Program-made: the position numbers and the translations under genes
Shown: in pieces, positions 31,904-43,976 of the stretch
Layout of the letters: each line of letters starts with the position of its first letter
Position numbering within the stretch: the first letter of the stretch is position 1
The notes under the pieces: generated by a model
Seen by the model: only the letters and a program-made list of their open reading frames with translations
What the model was told of the DNA's origin: nothing
Databases searched by the model: none
NCBI RefSeq assembly: GCF_000972845.2
Contig: NW_020853101.1
Location: 186,001 to 250,000, forward strand
DNA: 64,000 nucleotides
From: Larimichthys crocea
Lineage: Eukaryota > Chordata > Actinopteri > Sciaenidae
Reading direction: 5' to 3'

Positions 31904-32107
31904 CAGCAGCGTGGGCAGCCCGGCCACCAAGGCGTACAGCAGCACCGGCGGAACAGCGCTGTTGTCCTCCGGTCCCAGGTAGGGTTTGGTGTAGGTGATG
32001 TCGTAGCAGAAAAAGCCCTGCTCGTGCACGGTGAAGGTGTCGGTGTACTCGAAGTAGTAGGCCAGCATGACGGTCCCGGCCATGATCACCAGCTGGAAGT
32101 ACAGCAT
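31904..32107 (-). CDS. plppr5: Phospholipid phosphatase-related protein, first coding exon (plppr5-like)
   Basis: The exon encodes 68 residues starting MLYFQLVIMAGTVMLAYYF, the first membrane segment of the PLPPR family, then YTDTFTV, GFFCYD, TKPYLGPED and the start of the second membrane segment VPPVLLYALVAG. These residues match PLPPR5 better than PLPPR1 or PLPPR4. PLPPR proteins are six-pass plasma-membrane relatives of lipid phosphate phosphatases that lack key catalytic residues and promote filopodia and neurite growth in neurons. The exon ends in phase 0 at CTG|GTGAGTAC, a strong donor. I chose the ATG at 32105-32107; the frame is open further upstream (to 32170), but that part reads through a repeat-rich leader. 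The next exons lie to the left, beyond or undetected in the window. Which fish paralogue this is cannot be told. Confidence 0.85.
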
Positions 32108-32317
32108 GATGCAGACGGAGAGCAAGAGGCATTTAATTAGAACAAAGCCTTTTCTCTCTCTCTCACACACACACCCTCTCTCCTACCCAGCCTCCTCCTC
32201 CTCCCCGGCGGTACCGACTCCCGGTGACCGGCTCATGATGGCTCGGCAATGAGCCGCTCTCTGATCGTGGTGGAGGCTCGACCGCCCTGGCTTCCTCTGC
32301 TCGCTGCTGCTGCGGGG

Positions 32318-32318
<1 letters not shown>
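32108..32318 (-). promoter_or_regulatory. GC-rich 5' untranslated/promoter region of plppr5
   Basis: The stretch upstream (minus sense) of the first codon is GC- and CpG-rich compared with its surroundings, with CCTCC and CGG blocks. No TATA box is evident. It probably contains the transcription start, but its exact place is not shown by the sequence. Confidence 0.4.

Positions 32319-32349
<31 letters not shown>
32319..32349. repeat. (GT)n microsatellite near plppr5
   Basis: About 15 GT units, 210 bp upstream of the plppr5 start codon. Confidence 0.95.
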
Positions 32350-32351
<2 letters not shown>

Positions 32352-32460
32352 TGAGTGAGAGAGCGAGCAGGCGAGAGAGAGAGGAGGAGAGGGAGGGAGA
32401 GACAGTGGGTATGTGAGGATGTGCAAGCATGTAAGAGATGAGGAGGCTCGACTAACCCCG

Positions 32461-32461
<1 letters not shown>

Positions 32462-32517
<56 letters not shown>

Positions 32518-32548
32518 TGAGTGAGTGAGTGAGAGAGAGAGAGAGAGG

Positions 32549-32586
<38 letters not shown>
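32462..32586. repeat. (TG)27 followed by (GAGT)n and (GA)n block
   Basis: An uninterrupted run of about 27 TG units passes into GAGT units and then about 60 bp of nearly pure GA. All purine-pyrimidine alternation is followed by all-purine sequence on the plus strand. It lies 350-480 bp upstream of the plppr5 start codon. Confidence 0.95.
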
Positions 32587-34975
32587 GATTAGAGGGGTGT
32601 GTGAGCAAATAGGAGGAGCTCCATCTCTAAGTGTGTGCGTGTGTGTGAAAACTGGACACAGAACCAAGACATGGAGTGATATTTCTAACCAGCGCAGACA
32701 GGAGAAAAGCAGAACGGAGAATAAAAGAGAAGAAAGAGAAAGAATGGAAAGAGAGGAGGAGAGTTGGAGGGAGAGAGATGTACACGTCATGTGTCTGGAC
32801 CACTGGCAGAGGCTGAAGCTCGCGCTCTTCATTCAGCCCATATTTCATCAGAGAGAGATGAGCTGCATGCAACGCTGTTTGTTCTTTCATTTCCATTGGT
32901 GGAATCCTGAATGACGACATTTATCTGACTTTCATCACTGTGACTTCACCAAATCTACTGGGAACCTTCCAAAGTGTAACCTCTGTGAGTCACCGGAGCT
33001 CCAAGAGGCTGCTGTCCAGGAAAACACACAGGGAATTCTGGACTAAAGAGTTTTTATCTGATAGCCACCAGGTATGATTAACACATACCACTGAAGGCTC
33101 CAACACTATTATGAAGCAAGAGCTGTAAAGGAACATTAGGAAGGGCTCTAACCATTGTAACCGCTGCATGGCTTGAAAAGAGAGAGAGAACAGGAGAAAG
33201 AAAAAACAGAAAGTCAGAAACCTTTACTATCAAAAGAGACATTTATGGTCAAAAGACAAAGAATCTGTCTGGCACGGCAAAATATTCAAGTGTCATGATG
33301 CTAATTTCTTGCTGCATGATTGTTCTGCTTCATTAGATTCTGTTTTACTCTGAGACTTTTCTTTTTTGGGATTTGGAATTCATAGCCGGCTTAGACAGGG
33401 AGACTCAAGTCTGGCAGCCACTGCTACTGAGGATCAGCACCAAGTCAGGACATTAATGTATGACGTATGCCCACAATTTAAGTGATGAAACTCTAAAACT
33501 TAACAATGACCTATTAACTTGACCAAAGTCATGATCGCTTCTTAAACCTCACCAGGTCAGCTGCTTAACCCACTTAACTGTCAGTATTCCACACAACCGT
33601 TGTTATAACAGGTTTAGTCTTGGTTTCTCTTCGTAGACTGCAGATGTACAAAGCAAATCTAGAGTTACCATCTAGACACGACCTAGAAGACAGCACAATC
33701 AAAAGAGCTTCAACCGGTGAACAGGCACAGCTGGTGGTTGGGTGCTTTGGCAAAGGGACCTGGCATCACAGACTCATTGAATGTCCAGTCACTTTTCTAC
33801 TGTGATACTTTAAAACGCATTAAAGTACATTGATGGAGATGAGGCTTATGTCTGTGTAAAGTCACATCAAACACAAACATGTAAACTACATGTGTGAATA
33901 CTAAAAAAGAACCATTTCCTCATGTCTTCTGCTGATTCACAGTGCTGTGTCACTGAAGCAGACAGACGTTATCTTCACACCGCACGCCTCAAGAATTTCA
34001 ACTGAAACCTTCGTATTCACAGTTCTCTCATTCAGAGTCACATACACTCGTTTCTATGATACTTCCTTGCCATACTTTCAAAAGGTGCTTTTGTCTCTCT
34101 GTGTTCTCCTGGTGTTTGCCCCTTTTCATAATTCTGTCATACCTCTTTATACATTTCCACTTCCTGACATGGTGGGATGGCTGGCTCTGTACTTATTTAT
34201 ATTTTTCTTCTCTTTATTTCTTTTCTTTCCATTGCTGCAGCGACCCCATTTCCCCACATGGATCATTGAAGCCTCATCTTATTTCACACTCCACACTCCA
34301 TCTCTTTCTCCAACACCGGAAACACATTTATCTGGTGCACTGACACGCTGAAATCCATAAGTGAGGCCTGTCAGAGGAGACAGGAGACGGGTGGAGACAG
34401 AGAGCAGACAGGGGTGGAGATGCAGAGGGTTTGTGGAGTCAGGTGGGTACACGCTGACAGCTCTGAGTAATGGCTGCTATTACTGTGTCACTCTGTCATC
34501 ACTCCCCATTTTAATACTAACTAGGCCAAACGTACAGCACGTGCTGCTGGCTTCACGCTGCAGAGACGTCATTATAATGTGTTTATACTAAGATCATCAA
34601 AAAGTGCTTAATTAGTATGCATACATTACGAGTCCAGTGTTGTGTAATTATCTAGAAACCTCTGAGTCCAAGACATGAGTAGGAGAAGCTGGAATACCTC
34701 ATGATGAAATATTTCCAGGATTCCATGATATGTTTCCTCATGTGTGTAAAGAAACAGATAAAGCTACTTTCAAAGAAGTGACAATGTCCTACACGTGGAA
34801 CCAGAATAATGTACAAATTTATATTCATTAAACATCACCATGTCCATAGCTACACATGATGTCCTCAACAGCCAAAGAGCAACTGTTCTGATAGATTGTG
34901 GTCAGCAGGCCTTAATCTCCACGGTACCACTCATACAGGTAACTCCACTGCTTCTTCTCAAACTTACAATCAAAT
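32587..34975. other. Upstream flank of plppr5, no second gene seen
   Basis: Purine-rich to about 32780, then unique AT-rich sequence. The plus frame at 33947-34351 is hydrophobic but shows no family or splice support. Confidence 0.4.
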
Positions 34976-35107
34976 TAAATCAAATCAAATCAAATCAAAT
35001 TTGTATAGCCCAAAGTCACAAAGTACATCTGCCTCAGAGGGCTTTACATCTGTACAGGGAGTGACACCCTCTGTTCTTAGACCCTGGGTTTGAGTGAGGA
35101 AAAACTT
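34976..35107 (-). repeat. LINE 3' tail family, minus copy
   Basis: (AAATC)n, then TTTGTATAGCCCAAAGTCAC, CAGGGAGTGACACCCTCTG and GAGTGAGGAAAAACTTGCC: the reverse of 26935-27090. Confidence 0.7.
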
Positions 35108-35227
35108 GCCAATATAAACATTGAAACTACATTGTTTATAACGTACATTGACAGTGACACAAAAAGATCGCAAATGAACCAACATACTTTGGTAACCAAT
35201 GACAGTGAAGAATAGACAGTGTATCTA

Positions 35228-35650
35228 TGATGTCACCCACAGCTCAGTGTGGTGATACGGGCCACAGCCATGTTAGAAGTCCTGGTTCTTCCGCTTCCTG
35301 GCTAATCTCAAAATCTGCAATGATGTCATGATATCATCATTGCAGAGCAAACCTGAGGCGGGTCGAACAACGCCTGGTTGCTCAAACAAGCATCTTTAAC
35401 AGCACCCACCTGTCAATCAAAGTGTCCACACTGTTAATCCTGCATAACTTTAAGCCTTAATATAATGTGAACAGGTGAGTTGTATATAAATTCATCCTGA
35501 GTACAGTTGTCATGAACGGGGAAATTAGCTAGAGACCAAAACTGTTTTTTGTGCAATGGAGACTGACTCACTTCTGGAGCCAGCCTCAAGTGGACGACAA
35601 GAGGAACTGCAGCTCTTGGAACTTCTGTATAGGCTTCACTTTAGAGCCAT
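35228..35650 (+). repeat. Dispersed repeat family B, copy 1
   Basis: Holds CTTCCGCTTCCTGGCTAATC, ACAGGTGAGTTGTATATAAA, CATGAACGGGGAAATTAGCT and GGAGCCAGCCTCAAGTGG. These phrases recur at 40235-40500 (plus) and inverted at 47385-47740, with a related end at 48475-48665. Probably a non-autonomous fish element; superfamily not assigned. Confidence 0.65.
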
Positions 35651-36673
35651 GGAGTTTGCTGCTTGGGACTAACCCAGTGATGCCAGGGTCTAAATGTGAA
35701 AAGAAAAAGTGGTTGAGCGCTTCCTCCATTTATCCAGCAAAAGCTAATCAATGTAAAGAACCCAGAAATGAAACAATAAACACCTGCACATTTCTCCATG
35801 CATCACTGAACAGTTTCTACTGGGATCATCATTAGCAGCTCTGTGAGGCTGCACTGAGCTAAATGCCACCGTCATCTTGCAAACAAGCTCACGACAACTA
35901 TGTAAACACACATGAGTAATAAATCCATGAATGTGTCACCCTGTCATTAGAGTCAATAAAGCAGCATGCCTGGAAACATTTATCACGAGAAGATATGTGA
36001 ACGATGACATGTCTGACACACAGAGCCGGGAAAAAATAGATTTTTAGTAATTACAATATGATAGTGTGAAGATTTCTACTTTTCAGGGAGAGGAGAATCT
36101 TGTCACATGTGTGAAAATTGGGCATAATCAAATGAATTCCAATGTCAGTGTCGCTGCAGAGCTTTAAATCCGGCTGCTTGTTTCAGGGACGTCGGCCAGA
36201 AAGACATTTGCAACCTGTGACACCTTTGACACTTCATACATCAGCCTGGTGCACATTTAACACAAGAGCTTCCAGGACGGCTCACTGTGGACATGTGGTA
36301 ACACTGACAACATGTGACATTCATGTTTTCACATGCCACGTATTAAACATGAAAATGAAAATGAGATGATAAATATGGTAATTATTAGCATGTCCTGATT
36401 TGAATGTTGATATTTGGAATTTACTGACAAGGTGAACAGCAGAAACCCCACACACTGCACACAGACACACTCATTTTACACATATGCAGCATGTGCTATT
36501 TGTTACACACATATACATGCACACATAGGATCAATCATGCAGAAAGGAGGCACCAAATCCAGCCAATCAGAGAGCAGTTCATGAAAGCAGTGGTAAGTGT
36601 GTGAACACATTTAAGTCCTCTATAGACCTACATGTCCATCTGTCACTGCTCTACTGCTGAGCCACTGATTAGG

Positions 36674-36675
<2 letters not shown>
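35651..36675. other. Unique sequence, no gene seen
   Basis: Nothing recognised. Confidence 0.4.

Positions 36676-36711
<36 letters not shown>
36676..36711. repeat. (CA)n microsatellite abutting a SINE
   Basis: About 18 CA units next to the 3' end of the SINE at 36712-36928, possibly grown from its tail. Confidence 0.95.
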
Positions 36712-36713
<2 letters not shown>

Positions 36714-36928
36714 ATGGCATTGGCTGCCATGCAAGGTGCCAACTGCTCATCAGTCTGAGGAGCTAACCATTCATACACATTCACACACTGATGGCACAGC
36801 CTTCAGGAGCAACTTGAGGTTCAGTGTCTTGTCCAAGGACACTTCGACATGCAGACTGGAGGAGCCGGGGATCGAGCCACCGATCATTCGATTAGTGGAT
36901 GGCTCTACCTCCTGAGCCACAGCCACCC
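36712..36928 (-). mobile_element. tRNA-derived SINE
   Basis: Read on the minus strand it begins GGGTGGCTGTGGCTCAGGAGG, with a tRNA A box (TGGCTCAGGAGGT) and a B-box-like GGTGGCTCGATCCCC. It continues CTCCTCCAGTCTGCATGTCG and TGTCCTTGGACAAGACACTG, hallmark phrases of a common fish SINE. The 3' end lies against the CA microsatellite. It is not a functional tRNA: the acceptor and anticodon arms do not fold canonically. Confidence 0.75.
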
Positions 36929-38877
36929 TCTATGTATTTAGTATAGCTATTCTTGCATGATAAAACAATCAGTCCATAACCTTTTGTCAATTTCATGAAT
37001 TGGTTTATCCAGTTTTACTTATCTAATCCAGATCATATGAATTATATGAGCAGCAGAGACAACACTTTGCAACTCTGGAGGTCCTATAATGTTCCCTTAT
37101 TGCCTCCATTGTGTTGTGTTAGAGACCTCAATCTCAGAGGCTGATATCTCAGAACATAAAAACTTTTAATGTGAACAGCAGCAGACGTGCCGGTGAGGAG
37201 AGGGAGGTCGACCATAAATTCGTTGCTGTCTGAATTTATGATGGTTCAACTTTGTCAACTTGCTGCTGTGCTTTGCCAAGTGACCATGGCAACTGTAGAA
37301 ACTGCAGCGAAGGAAACAGTACGGGAGCTAAGTTCAGGTTCACAACTCTTCATCAGCAGACAGATCAATTAACAGTACTGCAGCAACAGCATCATATACA
37401 TGTACATACTGTACATACAGTATATGAGCAGTGTGACAGGCACATTGTCGTTTTTCTTCTTCCTCTCGTAGGGAGCCGAAGAGTGTTTACTCTTCTCCCT
37501 GAGGAGTGACTAATGAGCCATGTTGTCTGGTGCATTGAGGTGTCTCAGCAGCAGCAATAAAGCATGAAAACACATAAGAAACATGAAAGCACAATCAACA
37601 AGCGTTTAGACTTAGGCAACAAGTATAGTTCAAGTGAGACAAAAGCAAGTAACATTTTGATCTCCAATGCAACAAAATGAAAGTGGAGGATTTGTTTTAA
37701 GCTAAATGACAAAGAGATGTTCGTTTTTTTCACTAAAGTGTCTCCTCCGGCGTGAATAAATACAACTTCATTATTACTGCGTCACAGGGTGTAATAAATG
37801 TGCCATTTTCAAACATCAGCCCAAGGAAATATTACCACAGTACCCAGGTAAAGTGTGACAATGGTGTCATCTCACAGTAACAGCGGAGCAAGTGTTGATA
37901 TCAGTGTGTCTGTCAGAGTGTTAACATCTTGCCATATTTCCCTCCATGCAAATGAGACTTTAACAAGTCCAAAAAAACATGATGCTGAGTGATCACAGAG
38001 AAGGCTTGTTATTTCTTCATACTGCTTTGATTTTGTACCATTTGTACCTATGACAAACATGATAACATGAATCTTTTCCTGAGTTCAAATTTATGATCTA
38101 ATTTGCATATGTGATTCTTCCCAATACATAATGTGTTAGAGAACCAAGGAGACAACAGGAACATTTCTGAATGGTAAGTTTACTGTATGTAATGTGTTTT
38201 TATATCTTTTTATATGTTTGAACTCTAGCTAACTGGCTAGCGCAAGACTAATGGTACTACCCTGTAGTGTGTTTATGTACAGACTATTGGAAAGCTACAA
38301 ATATAAATGTAACTAATTACAAGTAAGGTACGTAACATTACTCAGCTGTTCCCCTTACACCAGTAACATACAAGCTCAGCCAGCGTGTTTGCTCCACAAC
38401 CGTACAGGTGGGAAATTCTTTTCTTCTTCTTTTATGCATAGACGTAGTCTGTTACTATTGTAAAATAAATGAGTATGGATTAAAGTACAATAAAATAATG
38501 TCCCTTCTATCTTACATTGCTTTAGTCTGTCATGTTTGTTACTTATTATCATGTTACATATCAATCACAAAGTACACAAAACAGTTCATACAGAGTTTGC
38601 CTTTATTGTCATGATTCCTTCAAACATCACAACTTTTGAACACAAAGTTATTTAATATACTACCTAGAACAGCAGTCTGAAGGAGTTTTGGTCAGCATTC
38701 AGGTTTTAACCGAATTTTAGAAGAAAAGATGTACTTGTGTTATAAAAGCATGTCACTGTGTAGTTTAGACTAACAATTATGTACCCTTTGTTTCAGCTGC
38801 TACAGATACTAGGCCTACGGGAGCTCTGTAAGCTGGTGTTGGAGATTTCTCTTGATTGAACTTCAACATGTAGCCAG
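36929..38877. other. Unique AT-rich sequence, no gene seen
   Basis: Nothing recognised. Confidence 0.4.
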
Positions 38878-40060
38878 CTACAACCTCTTGCTTCCCTGGT
38901 CTTGCAAACTGGGCTGAAGATCCTCATCCTGGAGGATCATCCATCCCTCATCCACGTATGGGCCAGAGTCTAGAAAAACCTTCTCCAATATGAGGTCCAA
39001 CATAACCTATAACAATAGAGGAGGGAGAAAATTAATATACTTATTAATTATCCCACTTACATAAGTTAAGAGCCCTGTTTTATGTTCTTTATTTTCACTT
39101 ATATAATAGATCTTTGCACATTCTTTGACTTATTGCCATTTTTAATAAAAGGTTGTAAAACTTACTGATGGTTGGTTCTACTTTCACTGTCACTGTCTTT
39201 CACTGTCTTAGCTGTTGCTTGCTTTCATTGAAGTGGAGGTGCCAGGTGGAGTCTAGGGAAGAAAAAAAAAACAGAAATATGAGAAATATGATTGAGAGCA
39301 CAAATATAAATATACATTGTACGCATTCACTAAGTATCAGAATCACCTTTATTTGCCAGGTGTGTGTACACAAACTGTCCATACATATACATACATTGAG
39401 AGCAACATATACAGAGTCAAGTTCCTTGTGTGTACACACACCTGGCCAATAAAGTGATTCTGAAAGTTACTACTTGTTAATTCTTTCAGTCCAGAAGCCT
39501 GCATGAACAGGCAGCCTGACATGTCACTAAAACCGGACAATATCCAGGTGGAGCTCATGGGCTGAACTGATACTGTCCTTATTGTATTGTAGCTTTGTTT
39601 ACTTTATGGACCCAGCCCCCTAAGACCAGATCTAGCTTCGGACTGTGCTGTAAAATAGTGAGGGGTCTCTCTTTCTCTCAAACCAAGGGGGACACAGACA
39701 ATAAAAGTGAGGGGGTGCCGTTACAGAAAAGTAAATGAGAGAAAAGTTATTTTCTTATTGCTAATGAGGCTACGTTCAACACACAGCTGCATGTGGGACC
39801 AAACCTTGACCAGACTTGTATAACTTGCTGTGAATCTTTGAGGCCTCTCTGCAGCTGTGTGTGCTGAACATAATGCTAGCTAGCTGTTAGCGTTAGCTCG
39901 TGGTAATGGGACAAAAGAAACACAAAGCACACTTACATTTCCATCATCTGGAGTTGGTATTAATCATCTCTGGTGTGAGGTCTCCTTGCCGTCCTGTGTT
40001 GTTCTGTGTTTGTTGTGTTTGTCCGTGTAGCACACAACCGTCGCACACTCACACGTTCAG
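38878..40060 (-). other. Candidate three-exon transcript of unknown nature
   Basis: Three segments on the minus strand have matching splice borders. Segment A ends GATGGAAAT|GTAAGTG (39937). Segment B spans 39252-39166, after TTCTTCCCTAG| and before ATCA|GTAAGTTTT. Segment C starts at 39006 after CCTCTATTGTTATAG|. In segment C a 42-codon frame opens at ATG 39001-39003 (LDLILEKVFLDSGPYVDEGW and on) and ends TAG at 38878-38880. Segments A and B have stops in all frames, so they could only be untranslated. This may be a lncRNA, a decayed transposon gene or chance. Confidence 0.25.
39337..39463. repeat. Foldback element with about 36-bp inverted arms
   Basis: TCAGAATCACCTTTATTTGC (39337 on, through GTGTGTGTACACA) is the near-perfect inverse of the segment ending GGCCAATAAAGTGATTCTGA (39463). 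About 52 bases separate the arms. The arms resemble a fish LINE 3' end (GTACACACACCTGGCCAATAAAG), so two tails may lie head to head. The transcript of either strand could fold into a long hairpin. Confidence 0.75.
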
Positions 40061-40234
40061 GTCTCATTGACAGTGTGGGGACGTCTCCGGAGACATCCCG
40101 GTAAAAGTAAGCGTAAATAAAGTCATCTATCTGTCTCTCTACCTATTTTGGACCACAGAGAAGAAGAGGAGGTTTACAGGCTGGGGAATGCTGAAAGGGG
40201 GCTGAGCCAGTGTCATGCAAGAACTGGAGCTGGG
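40061..40234. other. Repeat remnants
   Basis: TAAATAAAGTCATCTATCTG near 40113 looks like a LINE end; AAGAGGAGGTTTACAGGCTGGGGAATGCTG near 40165 resembles the distal part of the 15690-16130 repeat. Confidence 0.4.
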
Positions 40235-40500
40235 CAATAATGACCGTATAAAGTATGGACAGAGCATGAGTGATGTTTTAATGCTGAAAATATTCATCGC
40301 TGGCTGGCGTCATGTCATCTGTATTGCTTCTTCCTCCTCCTGCTAATCTAAAAATCATCAAAGACGTGGATCATCAGTGGACAGGTGAGTTGTATATAAA
40401 TTCACCCTCAGTACAGTTGTCATAAACGGGGAAATTAGCTACAGAGACCAAAACTGTTTTTGTACCAGGCTGTAAACATGTTTACAATATTAGCTGCTGC
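40235..40500 (+). repeat. Dispersed repeat family B, copy 2
   Basis: GGACAGGTGAGTTGTATATAAATTC through ACGGGGAAATTAGCTACAGAG matches copy 1 at about 35470-35540 closely. Confidence 0.65.
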
Positions 40501-42703
40501 TATGTCTCGTGTTGTTGACCTGTTGATGTTTGTCTGTTAGCAAAGTTGTTGACTCACTAGTTTTTCATCAGTAATGTAATAATAATATTTTATTCATATA
40601 CCATATCTACCACAGTGGTATTACACAGTCTATACAATGTTGCTCTCCTCTGTCCATTCAGATATAGTAGCCTATTTGAATATGGCGTCAGAACTCTGTA
40701 CATACATGTTAATTGGCTCCTTCACTTGGTCACGAAACTCTAACGTACAGAAGAGACAAATTTGAACTGTTGAAATCTGCCTTGCCAATATGTGAAATGT
40801 TCAAAAGACACGAAAGCATTCAAAATGAAGTGGTATGCTGCCAAGACAACATCACTCTGACTGACTGAGAATCTATAAATAGGCGTGTTGTGCTCGAGAT
40901 ATGAGTAATGCTTACTTTGTGTTTTATTACACCATTATGCCAAAGGCAGCAGTGCGACCCAGATACAGTCAATACATCACAGAACGAGCCATGCAAAAAT
41001 ACCTTAGCTAACAAGCGCACACATCACTTAGAAATGCATATCAATCTCAGAATCAGTCCAATATTTTTGACACAGAATTGAGCAACAGTTAGGAGAGTAG
41101 TGTGATGTGCTTAATTAGAGTTGATTATCACTAACATTGGTCAAAATAGATGGCTTTCTGATTTCTGCAGGCCAGTCGAGTGCAGCACATGAGATATGAT
41201 TTCATCATCACGTGTGAATAAACAGCTCTTATTTAAAAGGCAGAGTGAAGAAAACTTCAAAGTAACATGCTTCAAGCGGCCCAGGCTTATCAGGCATGTC
41301 ATACTTCATAAGAAATTCATGCAGTGTCTTTCTCGCGACCCGCTGATGTTAGGGAAGTATCTGCAGGCCCGTGTTCTTGAATGAAAATAATTGTGGCAGG
41401 CATGAGAGGAAGTGGAGACTGGAAGGCTGGGCAGCCTCTGTGATCTCAGCTCTGTGATTCACAAGGTCACACCAAGGAGCAGAGCACACACCCTGGACTG
41501 TGTCGAGGCTACAGGGGCTGATTGTAAGAGCATCAGCATTTTAAATGGTAGTACATTTCTCATGACAAAGACAATTCAGAATTCACAATGTGGGCCACAA
41601 AGAGCTAAATCTCTGTCAGTGTCGTTAGTTTATTGAGACTGGGATGTCTACATGACTGCTGTGTTGTGTTTCTATCACTCTCTCCCCATCTCTTACAAAA
41701 ATAAAAAATACATTCAAATACCCTAACCATCAGGAAACCAACATGAACTTAATTAAAGAAAAAATAATTAGCCTGTGTTTCTTTGAACTAAATGCTAACA
41801 TCATCATGTTAACATGCTCACAATGCCAGTGCTAACTGATGTTCACCATGACACAACAGAGACTCAACAGAGCATTAAGTGTGTTAGGTCTGGCATTTGA
41901 GCCTGATTAAAAGGCCACAGATGAGTATTATTCCACCAGTGAAAATAATCCCCAACAAATGCAGAGTCAAAACTACACTGACCAGCTGTTTTGGGCAATG
42001 ACTTACCTACTGAACAAAACGATTTATTTGTGACTTCAGAAGGACCCAATGAGCTCTGAGCCTGAGAGCAACAGACAATGAAGAGAAGCCGGGAAGCAGT
42101 GAGAGATGGACTAATGAGCTTATGACATGCTCCACTAAACTGGATTCATCTCACATTTGACCACACTCATGTGAAACTGCCTTTGAGGGTTCATTCCTGA
42201 TCGTCAGCAGAGAGTCAAGAGTGCAACAGTAGTTCTGTACACAACACCAGAAACCACAGAATCCTGCAGAGATGTACCTGTACAAACTAATGCCACAACA
42301 GTAGCTCTGATGTATCCTCTGCAAAGTACAGTTAATCCAGGTTTCACAATTGTAGTGCATTCATTTACTACAGAAAAACATCACACTGACATTTAGGTTT
42401 TTTTTGTTTTGAAGTTTCAGTAAAAATGAAAGCATCTGTTCTGCAGGTGAACTTTGTTGCCATTGGTTTACGCTACAATGAAAGATGAACTCATAACTCA
42501 TCACTACTTTATTGATTGCAAGTGACAGAAACACTCTGTGCAGCTGAGCTTTTACAGTTACAAGACTGTAACATCACTGCATCCACTGATACAAAGGTGT
42601 GTCAGCTCTTTGTCCTGTGGTGGAGGTCAGATCTGCTTTTATGTCCATTTATTTTATGCTTTTGGGGGATCATGGTCACCGTTTACCTGCTCTAACTCCA
42701 GTT
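40501..42703. other. Unique sequence, no gene seen
   Basis: No domain, RNA gene or transposon end was recognised. Confidence 0.4.
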
Positions 42704-43187
42704 TAGGGTTGCAAAATTCCATACATTTTCAAAGTTGAAAACTTTCCATGGGAATTAACAGGAATGTATGGGAATAAACTGGAATAAACTAGGAATTTAA
42801 ATTGAAAAGTTGAAAGTTTTCCATTAACAGTGAACTTAAATATAGTTGGTGAAAATATATTTTAGCATGCTGTTGACTAAAACAACCAGATTTCGTGCAG
42901 GTCCACTTGAATATCTGCTATTCCTCCATCACATGCACATAGCACACTGCTTACTGCAGGCCTACTGAGGCCACGCCCCCTACCTGCACAGGTGATTTCT
43001 CTACCTGGACCACACTTCAGAGCCCAGAGCACACAGAGACTGTTGAAGACACACATCTGAGCTTGTTTAAATTACCCCAAATTAATTCCCATAAATCTCC
43101 CATGGAGTTTCCCATTTGGAATATTTCCAAAATTCCCAAGGTTAACGTCACATGGAAAGTTTCCAGAAATTTATCAGAAACTTTTTT
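42704..43187 (+). mobile_element. Truncated DNA transposon (TAGGGTTGCAAAATTCC end)
   Basis: The left end TAGGGTTGCAAAATTCC and repeated GGGAATTAACAGGAAT / GGAATAAACT phrases mark a vertebrate hAT-like family whose other end should read GGAATTTTGCAACCCTA. That end is missing; the element is cut off where the L2 LINE begins near 43187. Confidence 0.6.
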
Positions 43188-43976
43188 CTCCAGACACTAT
43201 TTGATGCCAGAGTTAAGGGCTTTATGTCCCAAACAGATCAGGAGAAGCTGATCCATGCTTTCATCTCCAGTAGACTTCACTACTGTAATGGTCTTTTGAC
43301 TGGACTCCCCCAAAAAAGTATCAAACAGCTGCAGCTCATTCAGAACGCGAGTTTTGACCAGAACAAAGAGATCAGAACACATCACCCCAGTTCTTAAGTC
43401 TTTACACTGGCTCCCAGTTAGCCACAGAATAGATTTTAAAATTCTGCTACTAGTTTACAAATCACTAAATGGTTTAGGCCCACAATACATAAACGAAATG
43501 TTAGCAGAATATAGACCCAGTAGGGCTCTGAGATCTACTGACTCGGGTCAGATAGTGGAACACAGAGTTCAAACCAGACACGGTGAAGCAGCATTTAGCA
43601 GTTATGCTGCTCACAACTGGAACAAACTACCAGCAGGACTGAAATCAGCCCCAACTCTTAGCACTTTTAAATCCAGGTTAAAAACTTTTCTCTTTTCACG
43701 TGCTCATGGCTGAGCTCTTTTAAAGAACTTTTAAAGAATTTTTAATCATAATCCAGTGATTCGTTTAATGTTTTAAATTGTTTTCAAATTTACTGTTTTA
43801 ATGATTTTAAATGACATTCTGATGTTTTTAATTAAATTTACTTCTCTTTTTAAGTTTTTATTTCTATTGCTATTGCTTGTCTTAATGTCAAATGTTTTTC
43901 CTTGCCTCTGTAAAGCACTATGAATTGCCTTGTGTACGAATTGTGCTATACAAATAAACTTGCCTTGCCTTGCCTA
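43188..43976 (+). mobile_element. L2-type LINE, C-terminal reverse transcriptase and 3' end
   Basis: The translation gives EKLIHAFISSRLHYCNGLL and GLPQKSIKQLQLIQNAS, then after a frame change ITPVLKSLHWLPVSHRID, FKILLLVYKSLNGL, GEAAFSSYAAHNWNKLP and STFKSRLKTFLF, the C-terminal order of L2 clade LINE proteins (43354-43713). A deletion of about seven bases near 43345 shifts the frame. The 3' untranslated part ends with GCTATACAAATAAACTTGCC and a TTGCC pentamer repeat (43960-43975). This is a 5'-truncated dead copy, as usual for LINEs. Confidence 0.88.

Noticed and set aside
31785..32132. Minus frame starting MPLALRLHH overlapping plppr5 exon 1
   Set aside because: It is out of frame with the conserved membrane segment. 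The human protein also begins MPL, which is tempting, but the codons do not lead into MLYFQ without a frame change.
32163..32832. Several Thr-His, Leu-Ser and Arg-Glu repeat frames near plppr5
   Set aside because: Direct translations of GT and GA microsatellites with no unique protein sequence.
33947..34351. Hydrophobic plus-strand frame of 134 codons
   Set aside because: Phe/Leu-rich because of a CTT/TTC-rich stretch; no splice sites or family resemblance.
36860..36928. A tRNA gene on the minus strand
   Set aside because: A- and B-box-like phrases are there but no cloverleaf forms; the body matches a tRNA-derived SINE.
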